Positions 43,677 to 53,712 of a stretch of 64,000 bases of DNA are shown in pieces. Source of the DNA: Anodontia alba (taxonomy: Eukaryota; Mollusca; Bivalvia; Lucinida; Lucinidae); contig OZ024833.1 of assembly GCA_964016985.1 (NCBI GenBank), positions 58,975,463 to 59,039,462 of the forward strand, in the 5' to 3' direction. How positions within the stretch are numbered: position 1 is the first letter of the stretch; each line of letters begins with the position of its first letter. Under the pieces are notes generated by a model. That model was given only the letters and a program-made list of their open reading frames with translations, searched no databases and was not told the DNA's origin. Made by a program: the position numbers and the translations under genes.

Positions 43677-43915
43677 TAGCCTGAAGGAAATTATTTTTAC
43701 GCAAACCCAGGAAAAATCTTGAAAACTATGCCTAGAATCGCTTCCCAAATAGGGGCTACTCTCAAAGGAAAGAATTTGCTCCCAGGGGGAGCAAATTCTT
43801 TCCTTTAAGAGCAGCTCCATATGGTAAAGAATCAAAATATTTTCTGTTAATAACACTTTAATATAAATAAGTTTCTTAAGCTTATTACGCATATGCGTAA
43901 TGAGCGCTACGCTTA
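43672..43915. mobile_element. Family J2 element
   Basis: GTGGCGTAGCCTGAAGGAAA, hairpin around GGAAAGAATTTGCTCCCAGG, and TTACGCATATGCGTAATGAG. Confidence 0.78.
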
Positions 43916-43939
43916 TGCATGTAACTACATCATTTGATA

Positions 43940-44146
43940 TGAGCCGGGTCCCAGCATTTCCTACAGGATTGCATGTGCGCCCAGCGAAGACAGATCAGCC
44001 TGCGCACGCAGGAAGCGCAGCGTCTTTCCTGTTCGCTTGAAGATGCGTTTGATCCTCGGTTACCAGCAGAGTGTCCTGCGAAGACTCTGATCAAACTGTG
44101 CTGGGCGCACAAGCACTCTTGTAGGAAATGCTGTGTCCCGGCTCAA
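43940..44146. mobile_element. Family F MITE, complete but mutated
   Basis: GAGCCGGGTCCCAGCATTTC and AGGAAATGCTGTGTCCCGGC ends; CGCCCAGCGAAGACAGATCA hairpin. Confidence 0.74.
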
Positions 44147-44363
44147 TGCTTTCCATCCACGGAAACGTTAAAACAACGTCGGATCTATAGCGGTACAACA
44201 TCGCCGAAAGATAATCCGAATAAAGCAAGCGTCCGTACCTCTCTCAAGTAGAGAGGCACCCACCGAACCCCACGAAAGGTCAAGGATTTCATGTTAGACG
44301 GATACTCGAGCGCCTATTAGCTTGCATTAAATTAACACAGAAAGCGCAGCGAAAAAGTTAATA

Positions 44364-44471
44364 CCCATATGGCACATGACGTTAATACAACGTCAACTCA
44401 ACGTCGATGCAACGTCATGACGTTGCATCGACGTTGAGCCGACGTTGTATAAACGTCACGTGCCAGCTGGG
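44364..44471. mobile_element. Family I palindromic MITE
   Basis: CCCATATGGCACATGACGTT to ACGTGCCAGCTGGG, with core GACGTTGCATCGACGTTGAG. TA flanks both ends (44362-44363, 44472-44473). Confidence 0.8.
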
Positions 44472-45668
44472 TAGTCGCTTTCATCAATTGACGTCCACAG
44501 ATTAATTCGTGTTTTATAAAGCTGACGTCCACAGGTATTTAGACACGCTGCAGAAAAGTTAAAGTTTCATTCATCCCTTACCACCCAGGGAAACCCGATA
44601 TCGGGATATCGGAGGTTGCGAGGTTTCGGAGGTAAACAAATGACGTCATCCAGTGACAGGGTATGTACCTATCCCTTTTGATAGCTTATATCTTAATCAT
44701 TTGATAAAAAAGCTGAGTTGCTCGTTCTAGAGACATAATAATGAATATATTAAAGCAAATATTTCCTTTCTCAGCTACTTTGTGGAGGTGAAAACGGCAT
44801 TTGAACCAAGATGATCTATTTTTCATCTCATTTTTTGCCTTTTCGACGGCTACCAGCCCGATCATGGTAAATGACATGTTGATTTATTATTTCCCAAGGA
44901 TGGACTTATCTTTTCTTCAACTGTCTTCATAGTTGTTTCAGTATATCAACAAAAAATAACGCCACCGGATGAAATTAAAAGCAAGTACTAGCGAAATTTT
45001 GGATAACGGAATATTCGGAGGTACATTGACACATGTTGCTGTGGATCTCGGAGGGACTGTTGCTGGATTTCGGAGGCACTGAAAATTGACAAAGTGAGTT
45101 CTGTCTGAAAAAGCAATAAAAATTAAAACCTGCTCGCACAATATGGTGCTAAGCCTGTGTGCAAATACTAGTGTCTCTTTTTGTAGCAATTTTAATAGGG
45201 TTTGACTGGTTTGAAGGAAAGTTTAATGTAATAATATTACTAGAACCAATGCCATTACGTTTAAGAACTTATATGCAATAAAACAGCTTTTCGCTGCAAA
45301 AATGATGTTCTGTATGTGAAACGTGATATTTTCCTACCTAAGTTTCGACTGAAATGTTGATTTTGGAAACTCGTAAGAATCGCAGCGCCGATGTGGTGCC
45401 AACGAGTGCCATCAGATCAAAAATAATAAACGTAACGTTACCACTGTAAATCTATGATATATCAATTATTTATAGCAATATCCCAACTCTGCATAATAAT
45501 CACCGATATCAGTACAAAAACTCTATAATAAAGTTAACAACAGGTGCTTATTCGTCCATCGGGCTGACATTTGTATATCTAATTACAAGAATCTATCTAT
45601 TTTCTTATACTGAGTCGTTCATATCAGACCATTACTTGTGTTAGGTGGGTCGCTTAATTTAGAATTTA

Positions 45669-45728
45669 GCAACAACAACAACAACAATAATAACAATAAT
45701 AATAATAATAAAAATAATAATAATAATC
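45669..45728. repeat. (AAC)n/(AAT)n simple repeat, possibly the LINE 3' tail
   Basis: AAC and AAT triplets in about 60 bp. It lies just downstream, in LINE orientation, of the last reverse-transcriptase codons. Short tandem tails are common at the 3' ends of non-LTR elements, so it may mark the LINE end; this is inference. Confidence 0.6.
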
Positions 45729-45789
45729 ACATGATGAGCTCTTTAAAAATGTTTACAATCTGATAAGAAGCATACCTCTGAATCCCAGT

Positions 45790-46790
45790 CTATACCATAC
45801 GGGCTTTCAACTCCTCTGTAGTCTTAGCATCTACCACAGCAGAGACAAGACCATTCTACTGTGCTGAGGAATAGTTCAAGGAAAGAAAGAATTCTTCAGG
45901 GCATCATTATAGGCCTGGTTACTACGGTACTGCGTGCTGTTTAATTTCGATGCCCTTGTTTGAGTTGAACCAGTTACAGGGGTTAAGTATCTATTTGTGT
46001 TAAGAGACACTATATCAATGTGTATCTTATAAATGAAGGTTAAAGAGGACTGCTTACGACGGGTCTCCAGGGATGGCCATTCTAGCTCAACAAGCATATC
46101 GCCTTCGCTACTTCTAATCCGCCATCGCCGAAAGGTCCATCGAACAGCCGTTCTCTGGACCTCAGCCTGCTGAATCTGAGTTTTAACATGGGGGTGCCAA
46201 ACAGGTGACGCATACTCAAGTTGAGGGCGAACCAATGTTTTGTATGCAACAGCCTTTGTCTGCCTAGGAGCAAAGCCAAATTGCGTCTAAGAGCTCCTAA
46301 TGCCATAGTTGTTTTTGATGTTATCTCGGAAATATGTTGACCCCGAGCGAGATTGTGATAAAGATACCCAGTTATTTAGCAGATTAAACCTGCTGCAGTG
46401 TGTGCTGGTGTAGTGAGTAGTCAAAAAATCTGCTTATCTGGGCGGTGGCGTGTCACCCTCATTGAATGACATTTGGCTACACTGACCTTCATCTGCCAAT
46501 CGGTTTCCCAACGTGCTAGGCTATCACGATAAGACAGTCAGACGGAGTATATATATTCCTATAAAAACAGTCATCAGCAAAGAAACGAACAGATGACCTG
46601 ATATTATCAGGACGATCATTAATAAATACCAAGAAAAGGACAGGTCCAAACATCTAATCTTGGGGAACCAGATAAATCTACCACTTCCAAGCGTCGGTAA
46701 AATTAGTAGTTCTGAGACCGATGAAAAATCCATGGAGTGTCTGACCGACCAAACGATGAAACGAGACCTTTACCTCTTTCGGGCCAATTA
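45790..46790 (-). pseudogene. Decayed LINE (non-LTR retrotransposon) reverse transcriptase, C-terminal half
   Basis: Reading the minus strand across frameshifts gives FGPVLFLVFINDRPDNIRS, then RFFADDC at about 46575-46600 (the F-A-D-D catalytic motif of reverse transcriptase), GQHISEITSKTTMALGALRRNL, LVRPQLEYASPVWHPHVK, ELEWPSLETRRKQSSLTF, KNSFFP and finally VVDAKTTEELKARM near 45795-45830. These are the palm/thumb and C-terminal blocks of Jockey/CR1-type LINEs. Stops and shifts break it in several places, and the endonuclease and 5' RT blocks are absent. It is a 5'-truncated dead copy lying inside the 50-bp-TIR element. Confidence 0.85.
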
Positions 46791-47052
46791 TTTTAAAAAT
46801 CATGCAGGTTTGGCCATAAAATCACTTTACATTCCTTAACTTTGCATCCCCCATCGGCATTTTGTTGGCATTTCTGTCCCCTTTAAGAATAGCCAAGAAT
46901 TCACACACCCGCCCCTTCCATTTCAAAAGTCTCCGAAATCTCGCAACCTCCGATATCCCGATATCGGGTTTCCCTGGGTGCTTACTAAACATCAGCTTGT
47001 TAAAGTTAGAGTCTGATTCACCGTTTACTGTACATAGTTGTAAGTCCTGGAC

Positions 47053-47391
47053 TGGTATTAGTCTACTGAATTAAACGATGACTGCATAAAAATGCATTAT
47101 CTGTAGCTATAGAATAAATGAAAGTAAACTATTCTCTCTGATGCTGAAATTAGTAGTGACCAGCCTCTATATAGTCATGTTATTATTGGACGAGTTTTTT
47201 TTTTTTCTTTTTTCAAATATCCGTCCTTTCAAAAAGTGACGCCCGGGCGGGCGGGCGTTGGGCGTCGTCCTAGGTTAACCCTTTGGTTAACCTTTTTGAA
47301 AAACACGTCTTTTGGTTTTATTTTTGTAGATGTATCAAACAGGGTTATAAGAAAAAATATTTTGTCACTGGAGACTGGAGCCAGTCTAGTC
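47053..47391. mobile_element. Family G-related arm interrupted by repeat Q
   Basis: Shares CTGGTATTAGT...GATGACTGCATAAAAATGC with 43081, then has GACCAGCCTCTATATAGTCA and, after about 120 bp of repeat Q, TATCAAACAGGGTTATAAGA to ACTGGAGCCAGTC. Confidence 0.6.
47196..47320. repeat. Repeat Q, GC-rich dispersed sequence
   Basis: TTCAAAAAGTGACGCCCGGG and GGGCGTCGTCCTAGGTTAAC recur in inverse orientation at 53955-54040. The overlapping GGTTAACC motifs make a small hairpin. Confidence 0.55.
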
Positions 47392-47410
47392 AGGTCCCTG
47401 TATCAAACAT

Positions 47411-47537
47411 CCCAGTTAGCATTCTGCTTAAATCTATATATTCTGCTTAAATCTATATCGGACCGTTATCGGCCCGACAGGATTCCTGTCGGGCCGATAA
47501 CGGTCCGATATAGATTTTAAGCACAATGCAAGCTGAG
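47411..47537. mobile_element. Family H palindromic MITE with internal 20-bp duplication
   Basis: Diverged copy (CCCAGTTAGCATTCTGCTTA start, GCTGAG end). ATTCTGCTTAAATCTATAT is repeated in tandem in the left arm. AT flanks both ends. Confidence 0.8.
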
Positions 47538-47840
47538 ATTACGCAGTTCACATAATTTTACAATATACGTACACGATATAAAGATAATAATTAAATGCAT
47601 CAACGGTTTGTCCATGTTGTTATTTCTTCATTTATTCCTGATAACAAACGGAAAATCCCAAAGCAACTGCATGCAGTCAATGCATGTAATTATTATCAGA
47701 ACATCAGCTTGAATTTTAAGGACGTCATTAACTTAATGGGTTTCATAACTGTGGCATTCCTCTGCGGAATAATGCATGTACATGTAGCTAGCATACATTT
47801 AACAAATCCAATCCACAGAATCTTCTTCTAATCCTTTCAA
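47538..47840. other. No feature seen
   Basis: Unrecognised sequence. Confidence 0.4.
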
Positions 47841-47965
47841 CACTATAGACCGGTACAAATACATATGCAAACAGTGTACATCCAGATGAGATGGCTCATA
47901 ATGAGCCGTCTCATCAGGATCTACACTATTTGCCAGTCTGTTAATGATTTTGAGAAAAAAAATAC
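47841..47965. mobile_element. Family P/A hairpin with a third core
   Basis: Hairpin 47871-47936: AAACAGTGTACATCCAGATG with core GAGATGGCTCATAATGAGCC and its inverse outer arm ATCTACACTATTT. Confidence 0.72.
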
Positions 47966-48281
47966 CCTATTGACAACAATGGACATGACCAGTCAACTTC
48001 AGAAACTCAGTGGTGAAAAGGTTATTTAAAGATGCGTGTTGAACAAATTCAGTTTTTTATGTCCCTGAAATCGACAACAGATGTAAAAGAACAAAACAAA
48101 TCAAGCCACAGGTTCGGAGCTTGTCATGATAATTATTCACATGGGGAATTAAAACTTCAGAAGACAGAAGCGCTAGAGAGAGAAAAGTGTCTCTATTAAA
48201 TTTGCATAATCTGATCAGTCCACTTATAAGATTAATAGGCACTATAGTAAATGCATATGATTATGAATTGAGAAGTCACTT

Positions 48282-48388
48282 CCCAGCTAGCATTCTACGT
48301 AAATCTATATCGGGCCGTCATCGGCCCGTCAGCTACCCTGACGGGCCGATGACTGCCCGATATAGATTTTCGTAGAATGCTGACTGGG
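48282..48388. mobile_element. Family H palindromic MITE, 107 bp
   Basis: CCCAGCTAGCATTCTACGTA to TGACTGGG; TT flanks both ends (48280-48281, 48389-48390). Confidence 0.87.
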
Positions 48389-48454
48389 TTGTCAGACTGC
48401 ATGAGTACACAGGACTTCACAGTTCACATATGGTATATGGGCCTTCTTTTCATG

Positions 48455-48606
48455 CTCCAAGCAGACACACAACATTGAAACTACGCCGATTCAACGTCAA
48501 AACGAATCAACGTTGAATCGACGTTGTTTTCACACAACATTGCTACAATGTCGATTCAACGTCAAGACATTGAATCAACGTTGTTTCAACGCTGTGTTCC
48601 CGCTGG
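48455..48606. mobile_element. Family I element with partly duplicated interior
   Basis: Begins CCAAGCAGACACACAACATT and ends TTCCCGCTGG. CAACGTTGAATCGACGTTGT-type motifs occur in two successive blocks, so it is longer than the other I copies. Confidence 0.7.
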
Positions 48607-49139
48607 ATACGTATTACAACGTGATCACATCAGGCGTAAACGAAACGGATCTTATATACAAATGCAGTCACACATGAGTACGCATGCTCACACATGAGTA
48701 CGCATGCGCAGTCCATAAATAACCATCCCCATTGCTGAAGCAAATTCCGTATTTACTCTAAGTACTAGCCTAGCTACTAGGCCAATATATAAGTATGTTT
48801 GTCACTTTTTTTTTTTACTTTTTTTTTTCATTTATATTCTACTTTTTGATTCAATGCTTAGCTAGTCTATGGGTGAACTTTTCTTCTGTGGTTGTCTCTG
48901 AAATATATATTAGAAATCCAAACCATATTATCTATAGACTAGCCACAGAGCTCAATAAGCCAAAATATATATATGTATATTTCTAAGCCTTGGGCAAGGC
49001 TAACTAAGTACCTGAACACATTAATTCCTGAGTATCATATTTGGCCTAACATTTGAACAAGTTTGATTGATTTGGGTTTTACGGCCCTTTCAAGAATATT
49101 TCACTTATATCGAGCCGATCGTTCATCACAAGTTCATTT
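48607..49139. other. No feature; pyrimidine-rich stretch
   Basis: T-rich 48808-48850, then unrecognised. Confidence 0.4.
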
Positions 49140-49240
49140 TACTACTTGTTGTTGATGTACCTACGGCGTCTGATCAGGGTCTTCTGTTTGCTCCAGTCTG
49201 CTGTCCAAATACTTAGGCTAAATACGGTATTACTGAACAG
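49140..49240. mobile_element. Family A right end
   Basis: CGGCGTCTGATCAGGGTCTT to AATACTTAGGCTAAATACGG. Confidence 0.55.
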
Positions 49241-49500
49241 CGAAGACCTAGATCAGGCCCCGAGGTAATCAAACTTTTTCATTTGTCCTGCTAATAAATC
49301 TCAAATTACTAACAATTGCAAATTCTTTCTTGTTATACATAGCTGAGCATGAAAATTTCTCTGCTAATAAATATGAAAAGGCCAACTATTGTTGGCATTT
49401 TCATATTTATTAGCAGAGAAAATTTCATGCTCAGCTGAATTGAACATGACAAAAAAATATATATATAACCTCGGGGCCAGATCATGAACAAGCACTGTTT
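49241..49500. mobile_element. Nested foldback: hairpin inside a longer foldback
   Basis: Outer arms GATCAGGCCCCGAGGT and ACCTCGGGGCCAGATC; inner near-perfect arms of about 46 bp (AGCTGAGCATGAAAATTTCT and inverse, 49343-49438). Confidence 0.75.
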
Positions 49501-49806
49501 TATCTGAGACATCACCGTCCACAAAGGTCCCTTTTAGAATTTTTTTGTCTTTTCACTTGCTTATCAGCTCAATAAAAGATATTAATCAAATCTGACGCCA
49601 AAGAAACGAACGGTATCATCTCAATAAATATTCTTGAATAAATTTCCATACAAATCTTTATACATCTTTATTGTCAAGACTTCGACCAAAACTGACTGTT
49701 TAAATATATCTTTCTCTTTCTGAGTGTAGCTATTGATGTTAATAGTGAATGGATAACACTAGAAAAGAATTGTTAATAATATGGACTTCGTAATGTAGAA
49801 AGGCTT
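49501..49806. other. No feature seen
   Basis: Unrecognised AT-rich sequence. Confidence 0.4.
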
Positions 49807-49815
49807 GTTTGAACG

Positions 49816-50051
49816 TAGACTGGCTCCAGTCTTCAGTGACTGAATATTTTTCTTATAACCCTGTTTGATAATCTACTAAAATAAAACCAAAAAAAAAAAA
49901 AAAAACATATCATGACTACAAACGCTGGTCACTAGTGACTAGCCTTTATAGTCATGAAAATGATTTGGTTTTATTTTAGTGGATTATTAAACAGATTACA
50001 AAAAAAAAAAAAAAAAAAAAAATTTAGTCACTGGAGACTAGAGCCAGACTA
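49816..50051. mobile_element. Family G MULE-type MITE with 9-bp duplication (8 of 9)
   Basis: A 236-bp palindrome bounded by TAGACTGGCTCCAGTC and its inverse. GTTTGAACG (49807-49815) on the left and ATTTGAACG (50052-50060) on the right form a 9-bp duplication with one mismatch. A-runs lie in both arms (49890-49907, 50000-50020). Confidence 0.85.
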
Positions 50052-50060
50052 ATTTGAACG

Positions 50061-50595
50061 CCGAACGCCTAGATTAGCTTGCGCATCCCGCACTCTGACC
50101 ACGGTCTTCATTTTTGGCAGAATCAATCTTTGAGTTATCTAAACAAACGGACCAACAGGATCCTGCATCGCTCACCTGAGTACCTAGGATATCGTATGTA
50201 ACTCAGGGGGCAAAGGCAGAGAACATCAAGGGCAAAACTGGCATCAGTCAGATTTCCCATACATATGCACACGGTGGGTAACCATAATGGTGCCTTTCGG
50301 AGGAAATATGCTTTGCTCGTTCCTTTCGGAGGAACCAACGGTGCCTTTCGGAGGAAATTTATATTTTCGCTGAGGGTGCGTTTTTTTTTGTGGGGAATAA
50401 GGAACCAAATTTAACCGTACTGTAAAAAGGTCAAAGGTAAACCTAGGTCTACCATTAGAACAAAGTTGGTAGAGCTCCCATCTACGATGCAATATACCAA
50501 GACTCGGCCTCAAAGCTGTCTTGGTTCTGCAGAAGACTATAAGTTTGTCAACCTCAACTAGTATGGCAGATCTTGGTCAATGGAGCATGACTGTT
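50061..50595. other. Short GCCTTTCGGAGGAA repeats, otherwise unrecognised
   Basis: CCTTTCGGAGGAA occurs at about 50292, 50321 and 50343. No family recognised. Confidence 0.5.
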
Positions 50596-50943
50596 CATTA
50601 CGAAAACTAGCTTATTCAAATATATTGAAAATTTCACCACCAAAAACTGAAAGTTTACAGATAAAAATTCTGATATTTTTCATATTTCTGCTCAAAACAT
50701 AGATTGTGGGTACTCGTTAGAACCGCCTCGGCGAGGCGGTTCTAACGAGTACCACAATTTATGCTTTGTGCAGATTTAAGAAAAATAATGTATACCCTCG
50801 GCGAGGCGGTTCTAACGAGTACCCACAATCTATGTCTTTGAGCAGAAATAAGAAAAATAATGTATACCCCTGTAAACCCCAGTTTTACTATATAAAAGTG
50901 GGGTTTAAGGAGGTCAAAATTATAAAGGTATGTTTTCGTTATG
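50596..50943 (-). mobile_element. Family B MITE with partly duplicated palindrome
   Basis: CATTACGAAAACTAGCTTAT to ATGTTTTCGTTATG. The right palindrome arm and the AGAAAAATAATGTATACCC block occur twice (50737-50870). Confidence 0.82.
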
Positions 50944-51327
50944 TAGAGCAACTTTTCGATTCCCCTTTGACAGAAGGCTCCATATGAAATTTATAGAACA
51001 TTGGTTAGGAGGTTTCAGAGGAAATGCGTTTAGAGATTTCATGATTTCATACATGTATATCGTACAGAAGCAAGGACAGATAACCCCCGGTGGTACAATT
51101 TTGATTTTAACTGAAAGATGTTCTACTTTGATCTTATGTTGTAAGGCTAAAACTATTTAATATATGAAAATAACTTCAGTATTTTCCCTATACAGGTGTA
51201 TAGAGAAGTAAAATGCTACAGGAAGGGATAGAAAGAATGAGGTAAGTGCATAAACAAACAGAACTACTCCACGTGTACTACATACTATATACTACCAAGT
51301 TCTTATATTCTTACTGCTACTAAGTAC
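50944..51327. other. No feature seen
   Basis: Unrecognised sequence. Confidence 0.4.
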
Positions 51328-51802
51328 AAATCATAGCACTGGTGGATAGATTGTCTCTGAGAATAGGCAGAGAAAAATGGTCCTGAGCGAGAACTTACGA
51401 TTGTTTCACTCTTTGTTCGACTCTTCACTTTCTGTAATTTAAGCAAACAGTGCAAATCCTGATCAGACGCCGCAATCTGCGGCGTCTGATCTGGATCTGC
51501 ACTTTTTGCCGATGTCCCAAATGTCCCAATCCAGGTTTTACAGACAAACTTCTATCAACAGAACTCTGACGTCACAGCGACAAGAATAGCGCAAATGTCC
51601 CAATCTTGTTTTGCAGAAAAACCTCTATCAACAGCACTCTGACGTCACAGCGACAAGAATAGCGCGGCTATCAATAACCGTTACCTGGATTTCGTCTATT
51701 ACATTTGGCCAATAATAATCACGTGGACACCTACCTTTAGGATATTTTGGTGTTTGTATACTGTTTGTATACTGTGGCTCGATTGTAAACAAGCGACCCA
51801 AA
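51328..51802 (+). repeat. Repeat K, copy 3, with the CRE segment duplicated
   Basis: AAATCATAGCACTGGTGGAT start; A-type hairpin 51444-51510; TGACGTCA at 51567-51574 and again at 51640-51647 in a ~75-bp tandem duplication (CAACAGAACTCTGACGTCAC); the TATA block is mutated to TATCAATA; CACGTG 51720-51725. Confidence 0.77.
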
Positions 51803-51899
51803 AACTATCCATTTTTCCACCGCAAGCAAATGTTGACAAAGAAAGGCCTAGGATTTACAAAGAGCATATTTAAAGTGACAGGACACACCTGGAGATTTA

Positions 51900-52075
51900 G
51901 CCACCATTTTTCACAAGGGAAACAGCATTTGTGATTTCCTGTTTGCTTTTCTGCAACCTGTCCCCTCCTGAAAAGGGTCAACTTTTTAAGATAAAACTTT
52001 GCTCCCTGTGGGTAGACCCTTTATCAGAAGGGGACGGAAACAATTTGTACAGAGTTACATCCCCATGAAAGTGTA
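51900..52075. mobile_element. Family J1 hairpin, partly deleted
   Basis: CCTCCTGAAAAGGGTCAACT and GTAGACCCTTTATCAGAAGG; shortened centre. Confidence 0.68.
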
Positions 52076-52215
52076 ATTTGTCCCCCTTAAAGTTGTCATT
52101 GTTGTCATGTAAATTTTCCTACTTTATTATATTGATCAGTGCATTACGTCTTTTGTGGAAAAGATGTATTGGCCATACCTCTAACCATCAGAAATCATAC
52201 AATGGCAGGGAAATT

Positions 52216-52560
52216 ACGAATATGGGCTCGCCACGAGAAAACGTATCTTCAGAATATGCGCGGACAGCGGTAGACTGGCTCCAGTCTCCAGTGACTAAAT
52301 ATTTTTCTCATAATCCTGTTTGATAATCCACTAAAATAAAACCAAAAAAAAAAAAAAAAAAAAAAAAAACTATCATGACTATAAAGGCTGGTCACTAGTG
52401 GTCTTGTGACCAGCCTTTATAGTCATAATATTACTTTGGTTTTATTTTAGTGAATTATTAAACAGATTATAAGAAATATATTTTGTCACTAGAGACTGGA
52501 GCCAGTCTAGGACAGCGGTAGCCCATATCAGCCTGCACAAGACCATTTTTGAGCTGACGA
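52216..52560. mobile_element. Family E fragment interrupted by a G element
   Basis: CGAGAAAACGTATCTTCAGA and GCGGACAGCGG before, GTAGCCCATATCAGCCTGC after the G copy at 52271-52509. Confidence 0.68.
52271..52509. mobile_element. Family G MULE-type MITE with perfect 9-bp target duplication
   Basis: A 239-bp near-perfect palindrome beginning TAGACTGGCTCCAGTCTCCA and ending in its inverse; each arm is about 115 bp. GGACAGCGG lies directly outside both ends (52262-52270 and 52510-52518). A 9-bp duplication with long terminal repeats is the hallmark of the Mutator (MULE) superfamily. The host is an E-family element, interrupted at GACAGCGGTAGCCC. Confidence 0.88.
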
Positions 52561-52569
52561 TGTGCCTTA

Positions 52570-52675
52570 CATTTCTTGATGGCTGTCAAACAGTGTAGAC
52601 CCTGATCAGACGCTGCGTTCTATGGCGTGTGATCAGGTTTGCCCATGCCTGCCTGCCCCAATACTTCGGGTAAAG
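52570..52675. mobile_element. Family A MITE, decayed hairpin
   Basis: AACAGTGTAGACCCTGATCA, core GACGCTGCGTTCTATGGCGT, and CCAATACTTCGGGTAAAG. Confidence 0.68.
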
Positions 52676-52704
52676 ATGTAACTGAAATCACACAATTTAA
52701 AATA

Positions 52705-52860
52705 GTTCATTTGGCTATACGTGGACGTTTCTTAATATTACTGGATGAGCGACAAACAGTGTAGACCCAGATCAGACGCCGCGTTCTGCGGCGTCTAATC
52801 TGGGTTTACACTGTTTGCTCATGCCTTCCTGTCCCCGTAGTTATGGGTAAAATACGGTAT
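52705..52860. mobile_element. Family A MITE
   Basis: Hairpin 52752-52822 around GACGCCGCGTTCTGCGGCGT; ends TTATGGGTAAAATACGGTAT. Confidence 0.75.
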
Positions 52861-52865
52861 CTGAA

Positions 52866-53220
52866 ATCAGAGTGTAAAGTCTGGGACCTCTGCCAGAAGT
52901 GCCGCGATCAATTCAATCTTTCTTCAGAATTATAGTGCCAAATGAAATTATTTAATGTCTGTAAGCAAAATGCTTATCGGCTCATAGTAATCAATTGTGT
53001 CTCTCTATATAGGACCTAAATATGCATAAAGATGCACATATTTGTAGTCTGGAGGAAACGAGCTACCAATATTTTCCTTCCGCTAAAAATAACAATTCTT
53101 TATTTGTATGTTCTCTAAAAGAAAATTTTCAACATTGTTTGACGCCAGGCCTACTCCTGAAGTAGCTAAAGAAACGGAATAAAGCAAATAATGCGCCAGT
53201 CATTTGAAACACTATAGCGG
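52866..53220. other. No feature seen
   Basis: Unrecognised; a short hairpin (ACAGCGAGGCTTCAATACCG and partner) follows at 53222-53288. Confidence 0.4.
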
Positions 53221-53496
53221 GGACAGCGAGGCTTCAATACCGTGGTAAACGAGTCATCGGTATTCGAGTCATTGAAGTTTCGCTGTAGTATATATGTTGA
53301 AAACAACAGCACTTATTTGTCTTTTTATCGCAATTTTGAACTCTGGGACATAGAACTAGGGGACATAACTGATTAGAATGTTGCAAGCTACACACGATTG
53401 TATACCTTGAAACACATATAAGACGGAGACAGGCCAGAGTAAGCACGCATGCAAAGATTTGGATTCGCCTAATTTCAGCACACAGGCAGTTTTACA

Positions 53497-53712
53497 TAGA
53501 CTGGCTGCAGTCTCCGGTGACTAAATATGTATTCTCATAATCCGGTTTGATAACCCACTGGAATAAAAGCGAAATAATATCATGCCTATAAAGGCTGGTC
53601 ACTCTAGTGACCAGCCTTTATAGTCCTGATATTATTTTGATTTTATTGCAGTGGATTATCAAACAGGATTATAAGAATAAATATTTAGACACTGGAGATA
53701 GGCGCCATTTTA
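53497..53712. mobile_element. Family G MULE-type MITE with perfect 9-bp target duplication
   Basis: A palindrome starting TAGACTGGCTGCAGTCTCCG, with a slightly decayed right end. AGTTTTACA flanks it at 53488-53496 and 53713-53721. It is the third G copy with a 9-bp duplication. Confidence 0.85.

Larger units (their letters stand above)
44582..46980. mobile_element. 2.4-kb DNA-transposon-like element with 50-bp inverted repeats and 5-bp target duplication
   Basis: Both ends begin CACCCAGGGAAACCCGATAT on their own strand, and 49 of the first 50 bases agree as inverted repeats (44582-44631 and 46931-46980). CTTAC occurs directly outside each end (44577-44581 and 46981-46985), a clean 5-bp target-site duplication. 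The repeat itself contains a GATATCGGGATATCGG near-palindrome. TTCGGAG/CTCGGAG motifs recur at 45011-45080 and may be subterminal binding sites. No transposase was recognised; the right half holds a decayed LINE. CAC...GTG ends with a 5-bp duplication recall the Transib/RAG-like group, but the heptamer is not the Transib one, so it is not assigned to a superfamily. Confidence 0.85.

Noticed and set aside
45876..46306. Minus-strand frames as a host gene
   Set aside because: They are pieces of a LINE reverse transcriptase C-terminus with frameshifts and stops.
44582..46980. Assignment to the Transib/RAG-like superfamily
   Set aside because: Only the 5-bp duplication and CAC...GTG ends agree; the characteristic heptamer and a transposase are not seen.
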